Shown here: piece by piece, positions 7,855 through 15,885 of the stretch
How the letters are laid out: each line of letters opens with the position of its first letter
Numbering within the stretch: the stretch's first letter is position 1
Source: Streptomyces pyxinicus
Lineage (GTDB): Bacteria > Actinomycetota > Actinomycetes > Streptomycetales > Streptomycetaceae
Assembly: GCF_024753135.1 (NCBI RefSeq)
Contig: NZ_JANUGP010000017.1
Coordinates: 62,001 to 126,000 of the forward strand
Length of the DNA: 64,000 bases
Reading direction: 5' to 3'
Notes under the pieces: model-generated
Databases searched by the model: none
Seen by the model: only the letters and a program-made list of their open reading frames with translations
Told to the model about the DNA's origin: nothing
Made by a program: the position numbers and the translations under genes

Positions 7855-9933
7855 ATGAGTGCAGCCGAGGCTCCGGTGGCCGAGGGCGACGAGCCGGCGC
7901 GCGGCTCCCTGCGGCCGGGCGGCCTGCTCGACGTGCTGGGCGTGGCGTCGGTGGTGCTGGACACCGACGGGCGGATCGTACTGTGGAGCCCGCAGGCCGA
8001 GGAGCTGTTCGGCTACACCGCCCAGGAGGCCCTCGGGCAGTACGCCGCCCGCCTGATGGTGCACGAGCGCCATATGAAACTGGTCGGCAGGCTCTTCGCC
8101 GACGTGCTGCGCACCGGGCAGAGCTGGGCCGGCGGTTTCCCGGTCCGCCACAAGGACGGTGGCACCCGCCTGGTGGAGTTCCGCAACATGCGGCTGCTGG
8201 ACGACCGAGGCGACGTGTACGCCCTGGGCCTGGCCGCCGACCAGTCGACCGTACGGCGCCTGGAGCAGGACGTGGCGCTGTCCGAGCGGATGGTGAGGCA
8301 GTCACCCATCGGCTACGGCGTCCTGGACACCCGGCTCCGGTTCGTCTCGGTCAACCCCGCCCTGGAGGAGATCAGCGGCGTCCCGGTCGCCGAGCACGTG
8401 GACCGGGCCCTGTCCGAGGTGCTGCCGCTGATGGACGCCGAGGCCCTTCAGGAGGCGGCCCGGCGGGTGCTGGAGACCGGCGAGCCGCTGATCGGCGGCA
8501 CGCTGGCGGGCCGGACGCCCGCCGACCCGGACACCGAGCACACCTGGTCGCACTCGCTGTACCGGCTGGAGGACGCCATGGGCAACGTGCTCGGCGTCGC
8601 GGTCTCGCTGGTCGACATCACCGAGCAGCACCGGGCCTCGGTGGCGGCGGAGGCCGCCCGGCGCCGGCTCGCGGTGGTCGCCGACGCCTCGGCCCGGATC
8701 GGTACGACGCTGGAGCTGGAGCGCACCGCCTGCGAACTGGCCGAGGTGGCGGTGCCGGAGCTGGCGGACGTGGCGGCCGTGGACCTGCTGGACGCGGTGG
8801 TGGAGGGGCGGCCCAGCACCCTGGGCCCGTCGGAGGCGGCGGTGATCCGGGCGCTGGCGCTGCGTCCGGCGGACGGTTCGGACGCCGTACGGGCCGCCGA
8901 CCCGCCCGGCCAGATCGCCCGGTACGCCCCCGACCGGCTGGTCACCGAGTGCGTGCGCACCGGTGAGGCGGTGCTGGTGCCGCACGTCGAGGACGACGAC
9001 CTGCCGCACATCGCCCGCTCCCCGGAGGCGGCCGTCCTGCTGGGGCGGTCGGGCCTGCACTCGTATCTCGCGGTGCCGTTGATCGCGCGCGGCGAGGTGC
9101 TGGGCGCGCTGGACCTCAAGCGCACCCGCAACCCGGCGCCGTTCGACGCGGACGACGTGCTGCTGGCCCGGGAGCTGGCCGCCCGCGCGGCCGTGCAGAT
9201 CGACAACGCCCGCTGGTACCAGAACGCCCGCGACACCGCCCTCACGCTCCAGCGCAGCCTGCTGCCGAGCGATCCGCCGGTGGCGGCCGGCCTGGAGGTG
9301 GCGTCCCGCTACCAGCCGGCGGGCGCCACCAGCGAGGTCGGCGGGGACTGGTTCGACGTCATCCCGCTGGAGGGCGGGAAGACCGCGCTCGTGGTGGGCG
9401 ACGTGATGGGCAGCGGCATCAGCGCCGCCGCCGCGATGGGCCGGCTGCGCACCGCGACCGCCACGCTGGCCGCGCTCGACCTCGATCCCGCGCTGCTGCT
9501 CGAACACCTGGACCGGACGACGTCCACGCTGGACCAGTCCATCGCGACCTGTGTCTACGCCGTCCACGATCCGCGGTCGCGCCGCTGCCGGATCGCCAAC
9601 GCCGGCCACCTGCCGCCGGTCCGGGTACGGCCCGGCCGGCCGCCGGAACTGCTGGACCTGCCGACCGGGGTGCCGCTGGGCGTGGGCGGGGTCGGGTTCT
9701 CGACCGTCACCGTCGACTTCGAGCCCGGCGACGAGCTGGTGTTCTACACCGACGGCCTGGTGGAGACCCGCCGCCACTCCCTGGACGAGCGCCTCGACTT
9801 CCTGCTCTCCCTGCTGGACGACCCCGGTCGCCCGCTGGAGGAGACCTGCGACCTGCTGCTGCGTACCCTGCACCACCCGGACAACCACGACGACGTGGCC
9901 CTGCTGATCGCCCGCTCCCGGCCGGCGTCCTGA
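7855..9933 (+). CDS. PAS-PAS-GAF-SpoIIE (PP2C-type) serine phosphatase
   Basis: This is a multidomain signal protein of 692 residues. A first PAS domain (~22-135: VVLDTDGRIVLWSPQAEELFGY) and a second PAS (~150-260) are followed by a linker helix, a GAF domain (~275-455: VVADASARIGTTLELERTA...LAVPLIARGEVLGALDLKR) and a SpoIIE-type phosphatase (~465-690). The phosphatase has the metal-binding motifs VGGDWFDVIPL and VVGDVMGSGISAAAAM, plus FYTDGLVETR. Such proteins dephosphorylate anti-anti-sigma factors and so release sigma-B-like factors. No partner gene is adjacent; the RsbW-like ATPase at 63383 is the only related one in the window. The ATG at 7855 follows AAGGCGG. Confidence 0.85.
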   Translation: MSAAEAPVAEGDEPARGSLRPGGLLDVLGVASVVLDTDGRIVLWSPQAEELFGYTAQEALGQYAARLMVHERHMKLVGRLFADVLRTGQSWAGGFPVRHKDGGTRLVEFRNMRLLDDRGDVYALGLAADQSTVRRLEQDVALSERMVRQSPIGYGVLDTRLRFVSVNPALEEISGVPVAEHVDRALSEVLPLMDAEALQEAARRVLETGEPLIGGTLAGRTPADPDTEHTWSHSLYRLEDAMGNVLGVAVSLVDITEQHRASVAAEAARRRLAVVADASARIGTTLELERTACELAEVAVPELADVAAVDLLDAVVEGRPSTLGPSEAAVIRALALRPADGSDAVRAADPPGQIARYAPDRLVTECVRTGEAVLVPHVEDDDLPHIARSPEAAVLLGRSGLHSYLAVPLIARGEVLGALDLKRTRNPAPFDADDVLLARELAARAAVQIDNARWYQNARDTALTLQRSLLPSDPPVAAGLEVASRYQPAGATSEVGGDWFDVIPLEGGKTALVVGDVMGSGISAAAAMGRLRTATATLAALDLDPALLLEHLDRTTSTLDQSIATCVYAVHDPRSRRCRIANAGHLPPVRVRPGRPPELLDLPTGVPLGVGGVGFSTVTVDFEPGDELVFYTDGLVETRRHSLDERLDFLLSLLDDPGRPLEETCDLLLRTLHHPDNHDDVALLIARSRPAS

Positions 9934-9942
9934 CGGCGGGGT

Positions 9943-10752
9943 TCAGGTACGGACGCCGATCACCACGTGCGCGTACCCCTCGTCCGAGACCGCGAGATGG
10001 CTGCTCAGGCCGGCCGCGGTGAGGATCTCCAGGGCCGCCGCCGTCTGGTGCTCGCCGGTCTCGGTGAGCAGGCGGCCGCCGGGGGCCAGCCAGCCGGGTG
10101 CTCCGGCGGCGACCCGACGCAGCACGTCGAGACCGTCCGCGCCGCCGTCGAGCGCGGCGAGCGGTTCGTGGTCGCGGGCCTCGGCGGGCAGCAGGGGTAC
10201 CTCACCGGTGGGGACGTAGGGCACGTTGGCCGTCAGCACGTCGACGCGCCCGCGCAGCGCGCCGGGCAGCGCCTCGTACAGGTCGCCCTGGTGGGCCCGG
10301 CCACCGTGGGCGGCGAGATTGCGCCGGGCGCAGCGTACGGCGGCCGGGTCGATGTCGGCCGCGTGCACCTCGGCGCCGTCCAGGGCGGCGGCGAGGGCGG
10401 CACCGAGCGCGCCGGACCCGCAGCACAGGTCCACGACCACCCGCGCGTCCGGCGCCAGGGCCAGCGCCCGGTCGACCAGGAACTCGGTACGGCGGCGGGG
10501 GACGAACACCCCGGGTTCGACCGTGATGCGCAGTCCGTGGAAGGAGGCCCAGCCGAGGACCTGTTCGAGGGGGTGGCCGGCGACGCGGCGCGCCACCATC
10601 GCGGTCACGTCAGGGCCCGACCGGGCGGTGGCGAGGATCAGCTCCGCCTCGTCCTCGGCGAAGACGCACCCGGCGGCGCGCAGCGCGGAGACGACGGCGG
10701 GCGGGGAGACGGGGAGAGCGGAGGCGGGGAAAGCGGAGGGCGGTACGGGCAT
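9943..10752 (-). CDS. HemK/PrmC-like protein N5-glutamine methyltransferase
   Basis: This is a class I SAM-dependent methyltransferase of 269 residues related to PrmC, which methylates the GGQ glutamine of release factors. The N-terminal helical domain contains the family's HPLEQVLGWASFHGL and VFVPRRRTEFLV segments. The SAM site is VVDLCCGSGALGAAL (~105). The catalytic motif reads NVPYVP where PrmC has NPPY, which is typical of a divergent paralogue group. It is therefore probably not the housekeeping PrmC of this strain. The start at ATG 10752 is preferred over 10806, whose added 18 residues are basic and proline-rich. It converges with the SpoIIE phosphatase gene across 9 bp. Confidence 0.75.
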   Translation of the reverse strand: MPVPPSAFPASALPVSPPAVVSALRAAGCVFAEDEAELILATARSGPDVTAMVARRVAGHPLEQVLGWASFHGLRITVEPGVFVPRRRTEFLVDRALALAPDARVVVDLCCGSGALGAALAAALDGAEVHAADIDPAAVRCARRNLAAHGGRAHQGDLYEALPGALRGRVDVLTANVPYVPTGEVPLLPAEARDHEPLAALDGGADGLDVLRRVAAGAPGWLAPGGRLLTETGEHQTAAALEILTAAGLSSHLAVSDEGYAHVVIGVRT

Positions 10753-11067
10753 CGGATGCCGGAGCCTTTCGGGAGCGCGAGGCCTCGGGGCGCTCCCCGC
10801 GGTCACCGCTGCCGGTGGACCGCGCCGTCATGAGGAGAGAGCACCCCGGCTGACACAGCGGTGATGGGTCTCACCTCCTCGTCTTCTCTCGACGTCTTCT
10901 CGGCGACTGCGTGTCGCGAAGGCCGCGGGGGTCTGCGGCCGGACGGCCACGATACACGCCAGGGGCGTCCGGGTGGCCGCCGAGGGCGAGCCGGTGGCGG
11001 CGGGCGGCTCCCGTGACTCCCGACCTGAGTTGTACTGTGCAACCACACCGCTTGAGGAGGTATCCCC
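10753..11067. other. Divergent intergenic region between prmC-like and marR genes
   Basis: These 315 bases hold the promoters of two divergent genes. A direct repeat, CGTCTTCTC, occurs twice near 10880-10901, and the MarR-type dyad lies at 11029-11043. No coding potential is convincing. Confidence 0.4.
11029..11043. promoter_or_regulatory. MarR-type operator upstream of marR
   Basis: The sequence GTTGTACTGTGCAAC is a 15-base dyad with one mismatched pair, ending 24 bases before the GTG of the marR gene. Its half-site GTGCAAC is shared with the fadH operator. Autoregulation is the simple reading. Confidence 0.5.
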
Positions 11068-11511
11068 GTGAGCAGCGCGGCGCAGTCGGCCGTCGAGACG
11101 ATCCAGCGCGAGATGACGGTCTTCGCACGCCGGGCGCGCGCCTCGGCGGGGCGGATGCATCCCGAGCTGTCGCTGGTGTCGTACACCCTGCTCGGGCATC
11201 TGGAGGAGAGCGGCGGGTGCCGGGCGACGGACCTGGCGGCCCACTACGCGCTGGACAAGTCCACGGTGAGCCGCCAGGTGGCCGCCCTGGAGCGGGCCGG
11301 ACTGATCGAGCGCCGGCCGGACCCGGCGGACCACCGGGTCCAGGTGCTGGACCTGACGGCGGCGGGCCGGGAGATCCTGGCCCAGGTGACCCGCAGCCGC
11401 CGGGCCGCCTTCCGGGACCGGCTGGCGGACTGGCCGGAGGCGGACCTGGTGCGCTTCGCGTCCTACCTGGAGCGGTACAACGCGGGCCCGGACGGCACGG
11501 ACACCGACTGA
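11068..11511 (+). CDS. MarR family transcriptional regulator
   Basis: The 147-residue protein starts at GTG 11068 behind a strong GAGGAGG. The winged helix (~35-105) has CRATDLAAHYALDKSTVSRQVAALERAGLIERRPDPADHR in the expected recognition-helix and wing order. N- and C-terminal helices form the dimer interface. There are no cysteines in the sensing positions used by OhrR-type proteins, so a small-molecule ligand is more likely than peroxide. It is probably autoregulated through the dyad at 11029-11043. No target gene lies downstream on the same strand; the GNAT gene next door is convergent. Confidence 0.85.
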   Translation: MSSAAQSAVETIQREMTVFARRARASAGRMHPELSLVSYTLLGHLEESGGCRATDLAAHYALDKSTVSRQVAALERAGLIERRPDPADHRVQVLDLTAAGREILAQVTRSRRAAFRDRLADWPEADLVRFASYLERYNAGPDGTDTD

Positions 11512-11560
11512 GCGGCCGGTGCGGACTCCGGCCGAGCGGCCGGTGCGGGCCGGCCGCCGC

Positions 11561-12322
11561 TCACGCGGGTACGGCCGCCCGCTCGTCCGTCAGCCGCTCC
11601 GGGACCCTGGCCCCCATGAACGCCGCGTGCAGCCGCAGCCGGAAGCCGAGGGCCTCGTACAGCCGGATCGCGTTCGTGTTCCGGGCGCCGGTGTGCAGGA
11701 ACGGCGTCTCGCCGCGCTCCCGGATGCCGTGCGCGACCGCGAGGATCAGCCGGGTGGCCAGGCCCTGGCCGCGGAAGGCCGGGTCGGTGCAGACCGCGCT
11801 GATCTCGGTGTGGCCCGGCGGGTGCAGCCGCTCCCCCGCCATGGCGATCAGCGCGCCGTCGCGGCGGATGCCGAGGTAGGTGCCCAGTTCGACGGTGCGC
11901 GGCAGGAACGGTCCGGGCTCGGTGCGGGCGACCAGGTCGAGCATCTCCGGCACGTCCGCGGGGCCGAGCCGGACGGCCTCCTCGTCGGGCGCGGTGACCA
12001 GGCCGTCGTCCACCAGCTGCACGCCCGCCGCGTGGAAGGTGATCTCCCAGTCCGCCGGCACGCTGCCGCGGAAGGCGAGCAGCGGGACCTCGGCGCCGGG
12101 CCCGGCCAGCGCGGCGAGGTCCGCCCAGTCCCGCGCGTCCGGCTCGTCGGGCAGCGCAAGCCACGGGGAGACGTCGAGCGGATAGCGCAAAATCCGTCCG
12201 TACCGCTCGGCGAAGTGGGCGTGCGGCCCGGTGAGCGAGGCGAGGGCGGGGTTGTCGAGGAGGTGCGGGGCGTCGGCGGCGGCCGGGCCGGGTACGCCGG
12301 AACTGGCGAGGCTCACGCGCAC
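11561..12322 (-). CDS. GNAT family N-acetyltransferase (FR47-like)
   Basis: The 253-residue protein has an N-terminal half of unknown role (~1-120). The C-terminal GNAT fold contains strands PRTVELGTYLGIRRDGALIAMAGE, the acetyl-CoA binding motif A in FRGQGLATRLILAVAHGI (~187-204), and the motif B segment FLHTGARNTNAIRLYEALGF. The order and length match the FR47/GCN5-like acetyltransferases. The acceptor is unknown. The start could be GTG 12322 or the in-frame GTG two codons later. It converges with marR across 49 bp. Confidence 0.78.
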   Translation of the reverse strand: MRVSLASSGVPGPAAADAPHLLDNPALASLTGPHAHFAERYGRILRYPLDVSPWLALPDEPDARDWADLAALAGPGAEVPLLAFRGSVPADWEITFHAAGVQLVDDGLVTAPDEEAVRLGPADVPEMLDLVARTEPGPFLPRTVELGTYLGIRRDGALIAMAGERLHPPGHTEISAVCTDPAFRGQGLATRLILAVAHGIRERGETPFLHTGARNTNAIRLYEALGFRLRLHAAFMGARVPERLTDERAAVPA

Positions 12323-12670
12323 ACCCCGCTCACGGTCCTGGAGACGTTGGTCTGGAGCATCCTCTTCCTCGCTTCCCTCGCACGGTCACCGGCGCACACC
12401 ACCAGCCGGCAAGGATCGCCAAGGCGGAACACCGGGCGGGTATTCCCGCCGTCCGGAACGGCCCGGAACCTTTCATACGGCCGCAATGATCGGGTGCGTG
12501 GCCGGGCGGGCTCAAGGAGGGCTGGAACTCGCGGTTCACGGCAGGCGCGAGGTGCGTCGTACGGGGTACGAGACGGGTGTGTCCGCTCGTGTGGGGCGAG
12601 CGGCGGGGCGGCGGGCCCGCGACACCGGCCCGGCCGGATCTCCGGCCGCGGCGGTGGCGAGGAGGTGGAC
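12323..12670. other. Divergent intergenic region, no gene seen
   Basis: These 348 bases lie between the divergent GNAT and Rv1733c-like genes. They contain a GGAACCTTTCATACGG stretch that could be part of a promoter, but no clear -35/-10 pair, repeat or structured RNA. Confidence 0.35.
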
Positions 12671-13255
12671 ATGCGTACCCGGGTGCGTGGTTGGCGCTGG
12701 CGGCGCAACCCGTTGCGGCGCCGGTCCGACGTGGTGGAGGCCTGGGTGGTGCTGGTCGTCGCCGTACTGGTCGGCCTGGTCGCGCCGCTGGTGGGGGTCG
12801 CCGCGGGCCTGCACGCGCACGGGGAGGCCCGGGCGCTCGTGGCGGCCCAGCGGGCGGAGCGGCATCAGGTTCGGGCCACGATGATCGGCGACCCGCCCCG
12901 GCGGACGACCGTCTCCGAGGCCGGCCGCCGGCAGCCCTACATCGCGCGGATCCGCTGGTCGGAGCCCGGCAAGGGCGCCCGTACCGGCTGGGGCCGGGTG
13001 CCCGCGGGGACGCGGGCGGGCGATGCGGTGGCGGTGTGGCTGGACTCCCGGGAGCGTGCGGTGGAGCCGCCGCCGGGCGAGGGCGCGGTGTGGCAGCACA
13101 CCGTCATCATCGGGCTGTGCGCGGCGGGCGGGGCCGCGGGCGTGGTGCTCCTCGGCCAGGCCGTGGCGCGCCGGATCGCGCTGCGGCACCGGCTGGCCGA
13201 GTGGGAGCGGGAGTGGGCGCGGACGGGCCCGAGGTGGAACCAGCCCCGGACATGA
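12671..13255 (+). CDS. Rv1733c-like membrane protein (paralogue 1)
   Basis: The 194-residue protein has an N-terminal basic segment, WRWRRNPLRRRSDVVEAW, and a membrane helix (~26-48). An extracytoplasmic loop (~50-145) contains a beta-rich core (YIARIRWSEPGKGARTGWGRVPAGTRAGD). A second helix (~150-172) and a basic cytoplasmic tail follow. This two-helix layout and the RRNPL..R.D..E.W start match the Rv1733c family of actinobacteria, whose function is unknown. ATG 12671 follows GAGGAGG. A second copy is at 53964-54569, clearly homologous in the first 45 residues. Confidence 0.8.
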   Translation: MRTRVRGWRWRRNPLRRRSDVVEAWVVLVVAVLVGLVAPLVGVAAGLHAHGEARALVAAQRAERHQVRATMIGDPPRRTTVSEAGRRQPYIARIRWSEPGKGARTGWGRVPAGTRAGDAVAVWLDSRERAVEPPPGEGAVWQHTVIIGLCAAGGAAGVVLLGQAVARRIALRHRLAEWEREWARTGPRWNQPRT

Positions 13256-13319
13256 GGGGCCGGCCGGTCGCGACGCGCGGGGTGGGTTTCGGCCGATTCG
13301 GGGGTCCACCCTTCCCTTG

Positions 13320-13331
13320 TGGTTTAGACCA
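13320..13331. promoter_or_regulatory. DasR/NagR-like operator (dre-type) upstream of gntR
   Basis: TGGTTTAGACCA differs at one base from the symmetrical core TGGTCTAGACCA of the dre sites bound by GntR/HutC regulators such as DasR. It lies 65 bases before the gntR ATG, in a place suited to autoregulation or DasR control. Confidence 0.5.
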
Positions 13332-13396
13332 ATGCTAATTGTGGTCGCGCAATGAGCCCGCATGGCTACGTCTTGTGACCAACAGGAGGGCGCGGC

Positions 13397-14143
13397 ATGG
13401 CCCGCACCACCACCCCGCACCAGCCCGCATCGACCGGCGACCGGCCCCTGTACGCACGGGTCGCGTCGCGGCTGCTCGACGAACTACGCGACGGCACCAT
13501 ACCGCCGGGTGAACGGCTCCCGGGGGAACGGCAGTTGGCCGTGCACTTCGAGGTGAGCCGGGAGACCGTCCGGCAGGCGCTGGAGATGCTGCGCCGCGGC
13601 GGTCTGGTCGCCACCGACCGCCGGGGCAGCCACGCCTCGCTGCCCGGCCGGCCGGTGGAGGCACCGGAGACGCTGACCTTCCCGGTGGGCGCGCGCTCGG
13701 CGGACCCCTGTGCCTACGACCGGGCGACGGTGATCTGGGAGACGCCCCCGCCGGAACACGCGCGGGCGCTGGGTCTCGCCCCGCACCGGCCGACGCTGGT
13801 GCACCGGTACCGGTCGGTGACCCCGGAGGGCCGGTCGCTGCGGACGGCGGTGACGTCGTTCTCGGCGGTGGCGCTGGCCGAGGTGGTGGAGCTGGGCCGG
13901 TACCGGGGCCGGGCCGACGGTGCCACCCCGGCGCAGTTGCGGCGGGCGTACGACTGGATGCGCAAGGCGGGTCTGACCCTGCACCACCGGGACGCCATCA
14001 CCCAGGTCAGTGACGCGTCCTCGGTGCGGGTGACCCGGCGGGTGCACGACCAGTTCGCCCGCCCGCTGGAGATCACCGATCTGGTGGTGAACTCCGAACA
14101 GGACACTTTGGTCTACGAGTTCACGCTGCCGGCGGCGGGCTGA
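13397..14143 (+). CDS. GntR family regulator, HutC subfamily (UTRA domain)
   Basis: The 248-residue protein has a winged helix (~18-85: PLYARVASRLLDELRDGTI, then LPGERQLAVHFEVSRETVRQALEMLRRGG) and a UTRA effector domain (~95-240). Sugar phosphates, amino sugars or histidine derivatives are common effectors in this subfamily; the actual ligand is unknown. The start is ATG 13397 after CAGGAGGG. A dre-like palindrome lies upstream. Its 3' end overlaps the convergent methyltransferase gene by 23 bp, so no terminator separates them. Confidence 0.85.
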   Translation: MARTTTPHQPASTGDRPLYARVASRLLDELRDGTIPPGERLPGERQLAVHFEVSRETVRQALEMLRRGGLVATDRRGSHASLPGRPVEAPETLTFPVGARSADPCAYDRATVIWETPPPEHARALGLAPHRPTLVHRYRSVTPEGRSLRTAVTSFSAVALAEVVELGRYRGRADGATPAQLRRAYDWMRKAGLTLHHRDAITQVSDASSVRVTRRVHDQFARPLEITDLVVNSEQDTLVYEFTLPAAG

Positions 14144-14864
14144 GCCGGCGGGCGGTCACCAGCCGGGCGCGCGGGCTGCCGTCGTCGCGCCGCCCGAACT
14201 CCGGCTGGGGCGCCGTCTCGACGGCGAACCCGGCCCGCCGCAGCCCGCCCAGCACGTCGCCGAGCCGGAAGGCCCGGTAGTACATGACGAACGGCGGCCG
14301 CCACAGCGCGTTGCGCACCCGCATCACGGCGTCGAAGCCCAGCAGCGCCCAGTAGGCGGGGCGGGTGGGCCGGGGCGGGGCGAGGACCGGGAAGGCGAAG
14401 CGGCCGCCGGGCCGCAGGGCCGCGTGGACCTGGCGGAAGAGGACCGGCAGTTCGCCGGGCAGGAAGTGCCCGAACGCCCCGAAGGAGACCACGAGGTCGA
14501 AGGCGGCCGTGAACGGCAGGGCCCGGGCGTCGCCGCGCACCCAGGCGACCCCGGGTCCGCCGGCCGGCCGGATCCGGCGCCGGGCCACCTCCAGCATGCC
14601 CGCGCTGAAGTCGACGCCGGTGACACTGCGCCGGCACAGCCCGGCCAGGGTCTCGGTGCCGGCGCCGGTGCCGCAGCACAGGTCGAGGCCGTCCTGGTAG
14701 GGCCCGGTCCCGGCGAGCGCCTTCGCGACGGACTCCAGGACGGCGTCGGGGGTGCGGAAGGGGGTGTGGTCGAACTTCGGGGCCAGCAGGTCGTACCCGT
14801 GCTCGACGGACGACAGCGCCTGCACGGCGAGTTCACGCAACGAGGGGCCTTCGGGACCGAACAT
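14121..14864 (-). CDS. SAM-dependent methyltransferase (class I)
   Basis: The 247-residue protein has motif I in LDLCCGTGAGTETL (~60), the acidic end of strand 2 in GVDFSAGMLEVAR, and motif II/III segments GDARALPFTAAFDLVVSFGAFGHF and ALRPGGRFAFPV. The post-core region carries FVMYYRAFRLGDVLGGLRRAGF. It resembles UbiE/COQ5-type small-molecule methyltransferases; the substrate is unknown. Its ATG lies four bases after the stop of the padR gene on the same strand, so the two form an operon and the PadR protein probably regulates it. Confidence 0.8.
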   Translation of the reverse strand: MFGPEGPSLRELAVQALSSVEHGYDLLAPKFDHTPFRTPDAVLESVAKALAGTGPYQDGLDLCCGTGAGTETLAGLCRRSVTGVDFSAGMLEVARRRIRPAGGPGVAWVRGDARALPFTAAFDLVVSFGAFGHFLPGELPVLFRQVHAALRPGGRFAFPVLAPPRPTRPAYWALLGFDAVMRVRNALWRPPFVMYYRAFRLGDVLGGLRRAGFAVETAPQPEFGRRDDGSPRARLVTARRLSPPPAA

Positions 14865-14868
14865 CGCG

Positions 14869-15432
14869 TCAGCCTAGGGGCACCCGCCGCGCCAGGACCA
14901 GCAGGGCGCGTTCGCACCAGCGCAGGTTCTGCTCCTCGAAGCCGATCCCGGCCATGAGGGTGAGATACGGTCCGACGCGTTCGGCCGTGGCCAGGTACTC
15001 GTCCTCGGCGCGCCCGTCGAGGAGGCGGTCGCGCAGCCGCCGGTAGCGGTCGAGTTTGCCGCGCACCCGGTCCATGCGCTCCTCGATCAGCACCCGGGTG
15101 ACGTCCGGGTCGCCGCCGTCCATCGCCTGGACCTTGATGAGGAGTTCGTCGCGGACGGCGGTGGGCCGCTTCGGCGGGCGCCCGGCGAAGGCGCCCAGTT
15201 CGGCCCGGCCCGCCTCGGTGAGCGTGAACATCCGCTTGTCGGGCCGGCGTTCCTGCCGCACCACGCGGGACGCGACGAGTCCGTCCCCGGCCAGCCGCTC
15301 CAGTTCCCGGTAGAGCTGCTGGGGCGTGGCGGGCCAGAAGTTCGCGAGCGAGACGTCGAACGACTTGGACAGCTCGTAGCCCGAGGCCTCGCCCTCCAGC
15401 AGGGCGGCGAGCACGGCGTACCTGAGCGACAT
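14869..15432 (-). CDS. PadR family transcriptional regulator
   Basis: The 187-residue protein has a PadR winged helix at 1-90 (LRYAVLAALLEGEASGYELSKSFDVSLANFW, PQQLYRELERLAGDGL) and a C-terminal coiled-coil dimerisation domain (~100-180). It is similar in design to the PadR at 3464-4021. It heads an operon with the methyltransferase. Transcription diverges from a SnoaL-like gene, and the shared 75-bp region contains an AT-rich dyad likely to be its operator. Confidence 0.86.
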   Translation of the reverse strand: MSLRYAVLAALLEGEASGYELSKSFDVSLANFWPATPQQLYRELERLAGDGLVASRVVRQERRPDKRMFTLTEAGRAELGAFAGRPPKRPTAVRDELLIKVQAMDGGDPDVTRVLIEERMDRVRGKLDRYRRLRDRLLDGRAEDEYLATAERVGPYLTLMAGIGFEEQNLRWCERALLVLARRVPLG

Positions 15433-15475
15433 ATGGACAGGCTAGCAGCGGTTGATTAATGTCATCCGCACCTAT

Positions 15476-15487
15476 TCAAATAATTGA
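15476..15487. promoter_or_regulatory. AT-rich dyad between padR and the SnoaL-like gene
   Basis: TCAAATAATTGA has four-base perfect arms (TCAA/TTGA). It stands out in this GC-rich sequence and lies between the divergent starts at 15432 and 15508. It could be the PadR operator, a -10 element, or both. Confidence 0.4.
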
Positions 15488-15507
15488 GTATGTGAGGAGG
15501 TGGTCCG

Positions 15508-15885
15508 ATGCGCGCGTTCCGCGAGGCGGTGGAGGCATGGGACATGGACGCCGTCGAGGCTCTGCTGGCCGAGGACGTCGTGTTCACCAGCCCGGTCGTC
15601 CACAAGCCCTACCGGGGCCGGGAGGTCACGGCGCTGATCCTGCGCACGGTCAGCCAGGTCTTCGAGGACTTCCGGTACGTCCGGGAGATCGGCGCCCCGG
15701 ACGGGCCCGACCACGCGCTGGTCTTCACCGCGCGGGTGGGCGACCGCGAGCTGACCGGCTGCGACTTCCTGCACGTCGGCGAGGACGGCCTGATCGACGA
15801 GCTGATGGTGATGGTGCGTCCGCTGTCGGGCGCCCAGGCCCTGGCCACGGCCATGGGCGCGCGACTGGCGGACGTCACCCCTTGA
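15508..15885 (+). CDS. SnoaL-like / NTF2-fold protein
   Basis: The 125-residue protein opens with the NTF2-like helix and strand MRAFREAVEAWDMDAVEALLAEDVVF. The typical TSPVVHKPYRGREV segment and a beta sheet (HALVFTARVGDRELTGCDFLHVGEDGLIDELMVMVRPL) complete the cone fold. Many such proteins bind or isomerise small hydrophobic molecules. None of the SnoaL catalytic residues can be assigned by eye. ATG 15508 follows GAGGAGG. The gene is divergent from padR and overlaps the next convergent gene by 11 bp. Confidence 0.78.
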   Translation: MRAFREAVEAWDMDAVEALLAEDVVFTSPVVHKPYRGREVTALILRTVSQVFEDFRYVREIGAPDGPDHALVFTARVGDRELTGCDFLHVGEDGLIDELMVMVRPLSGAQALATAMGARLADVTP

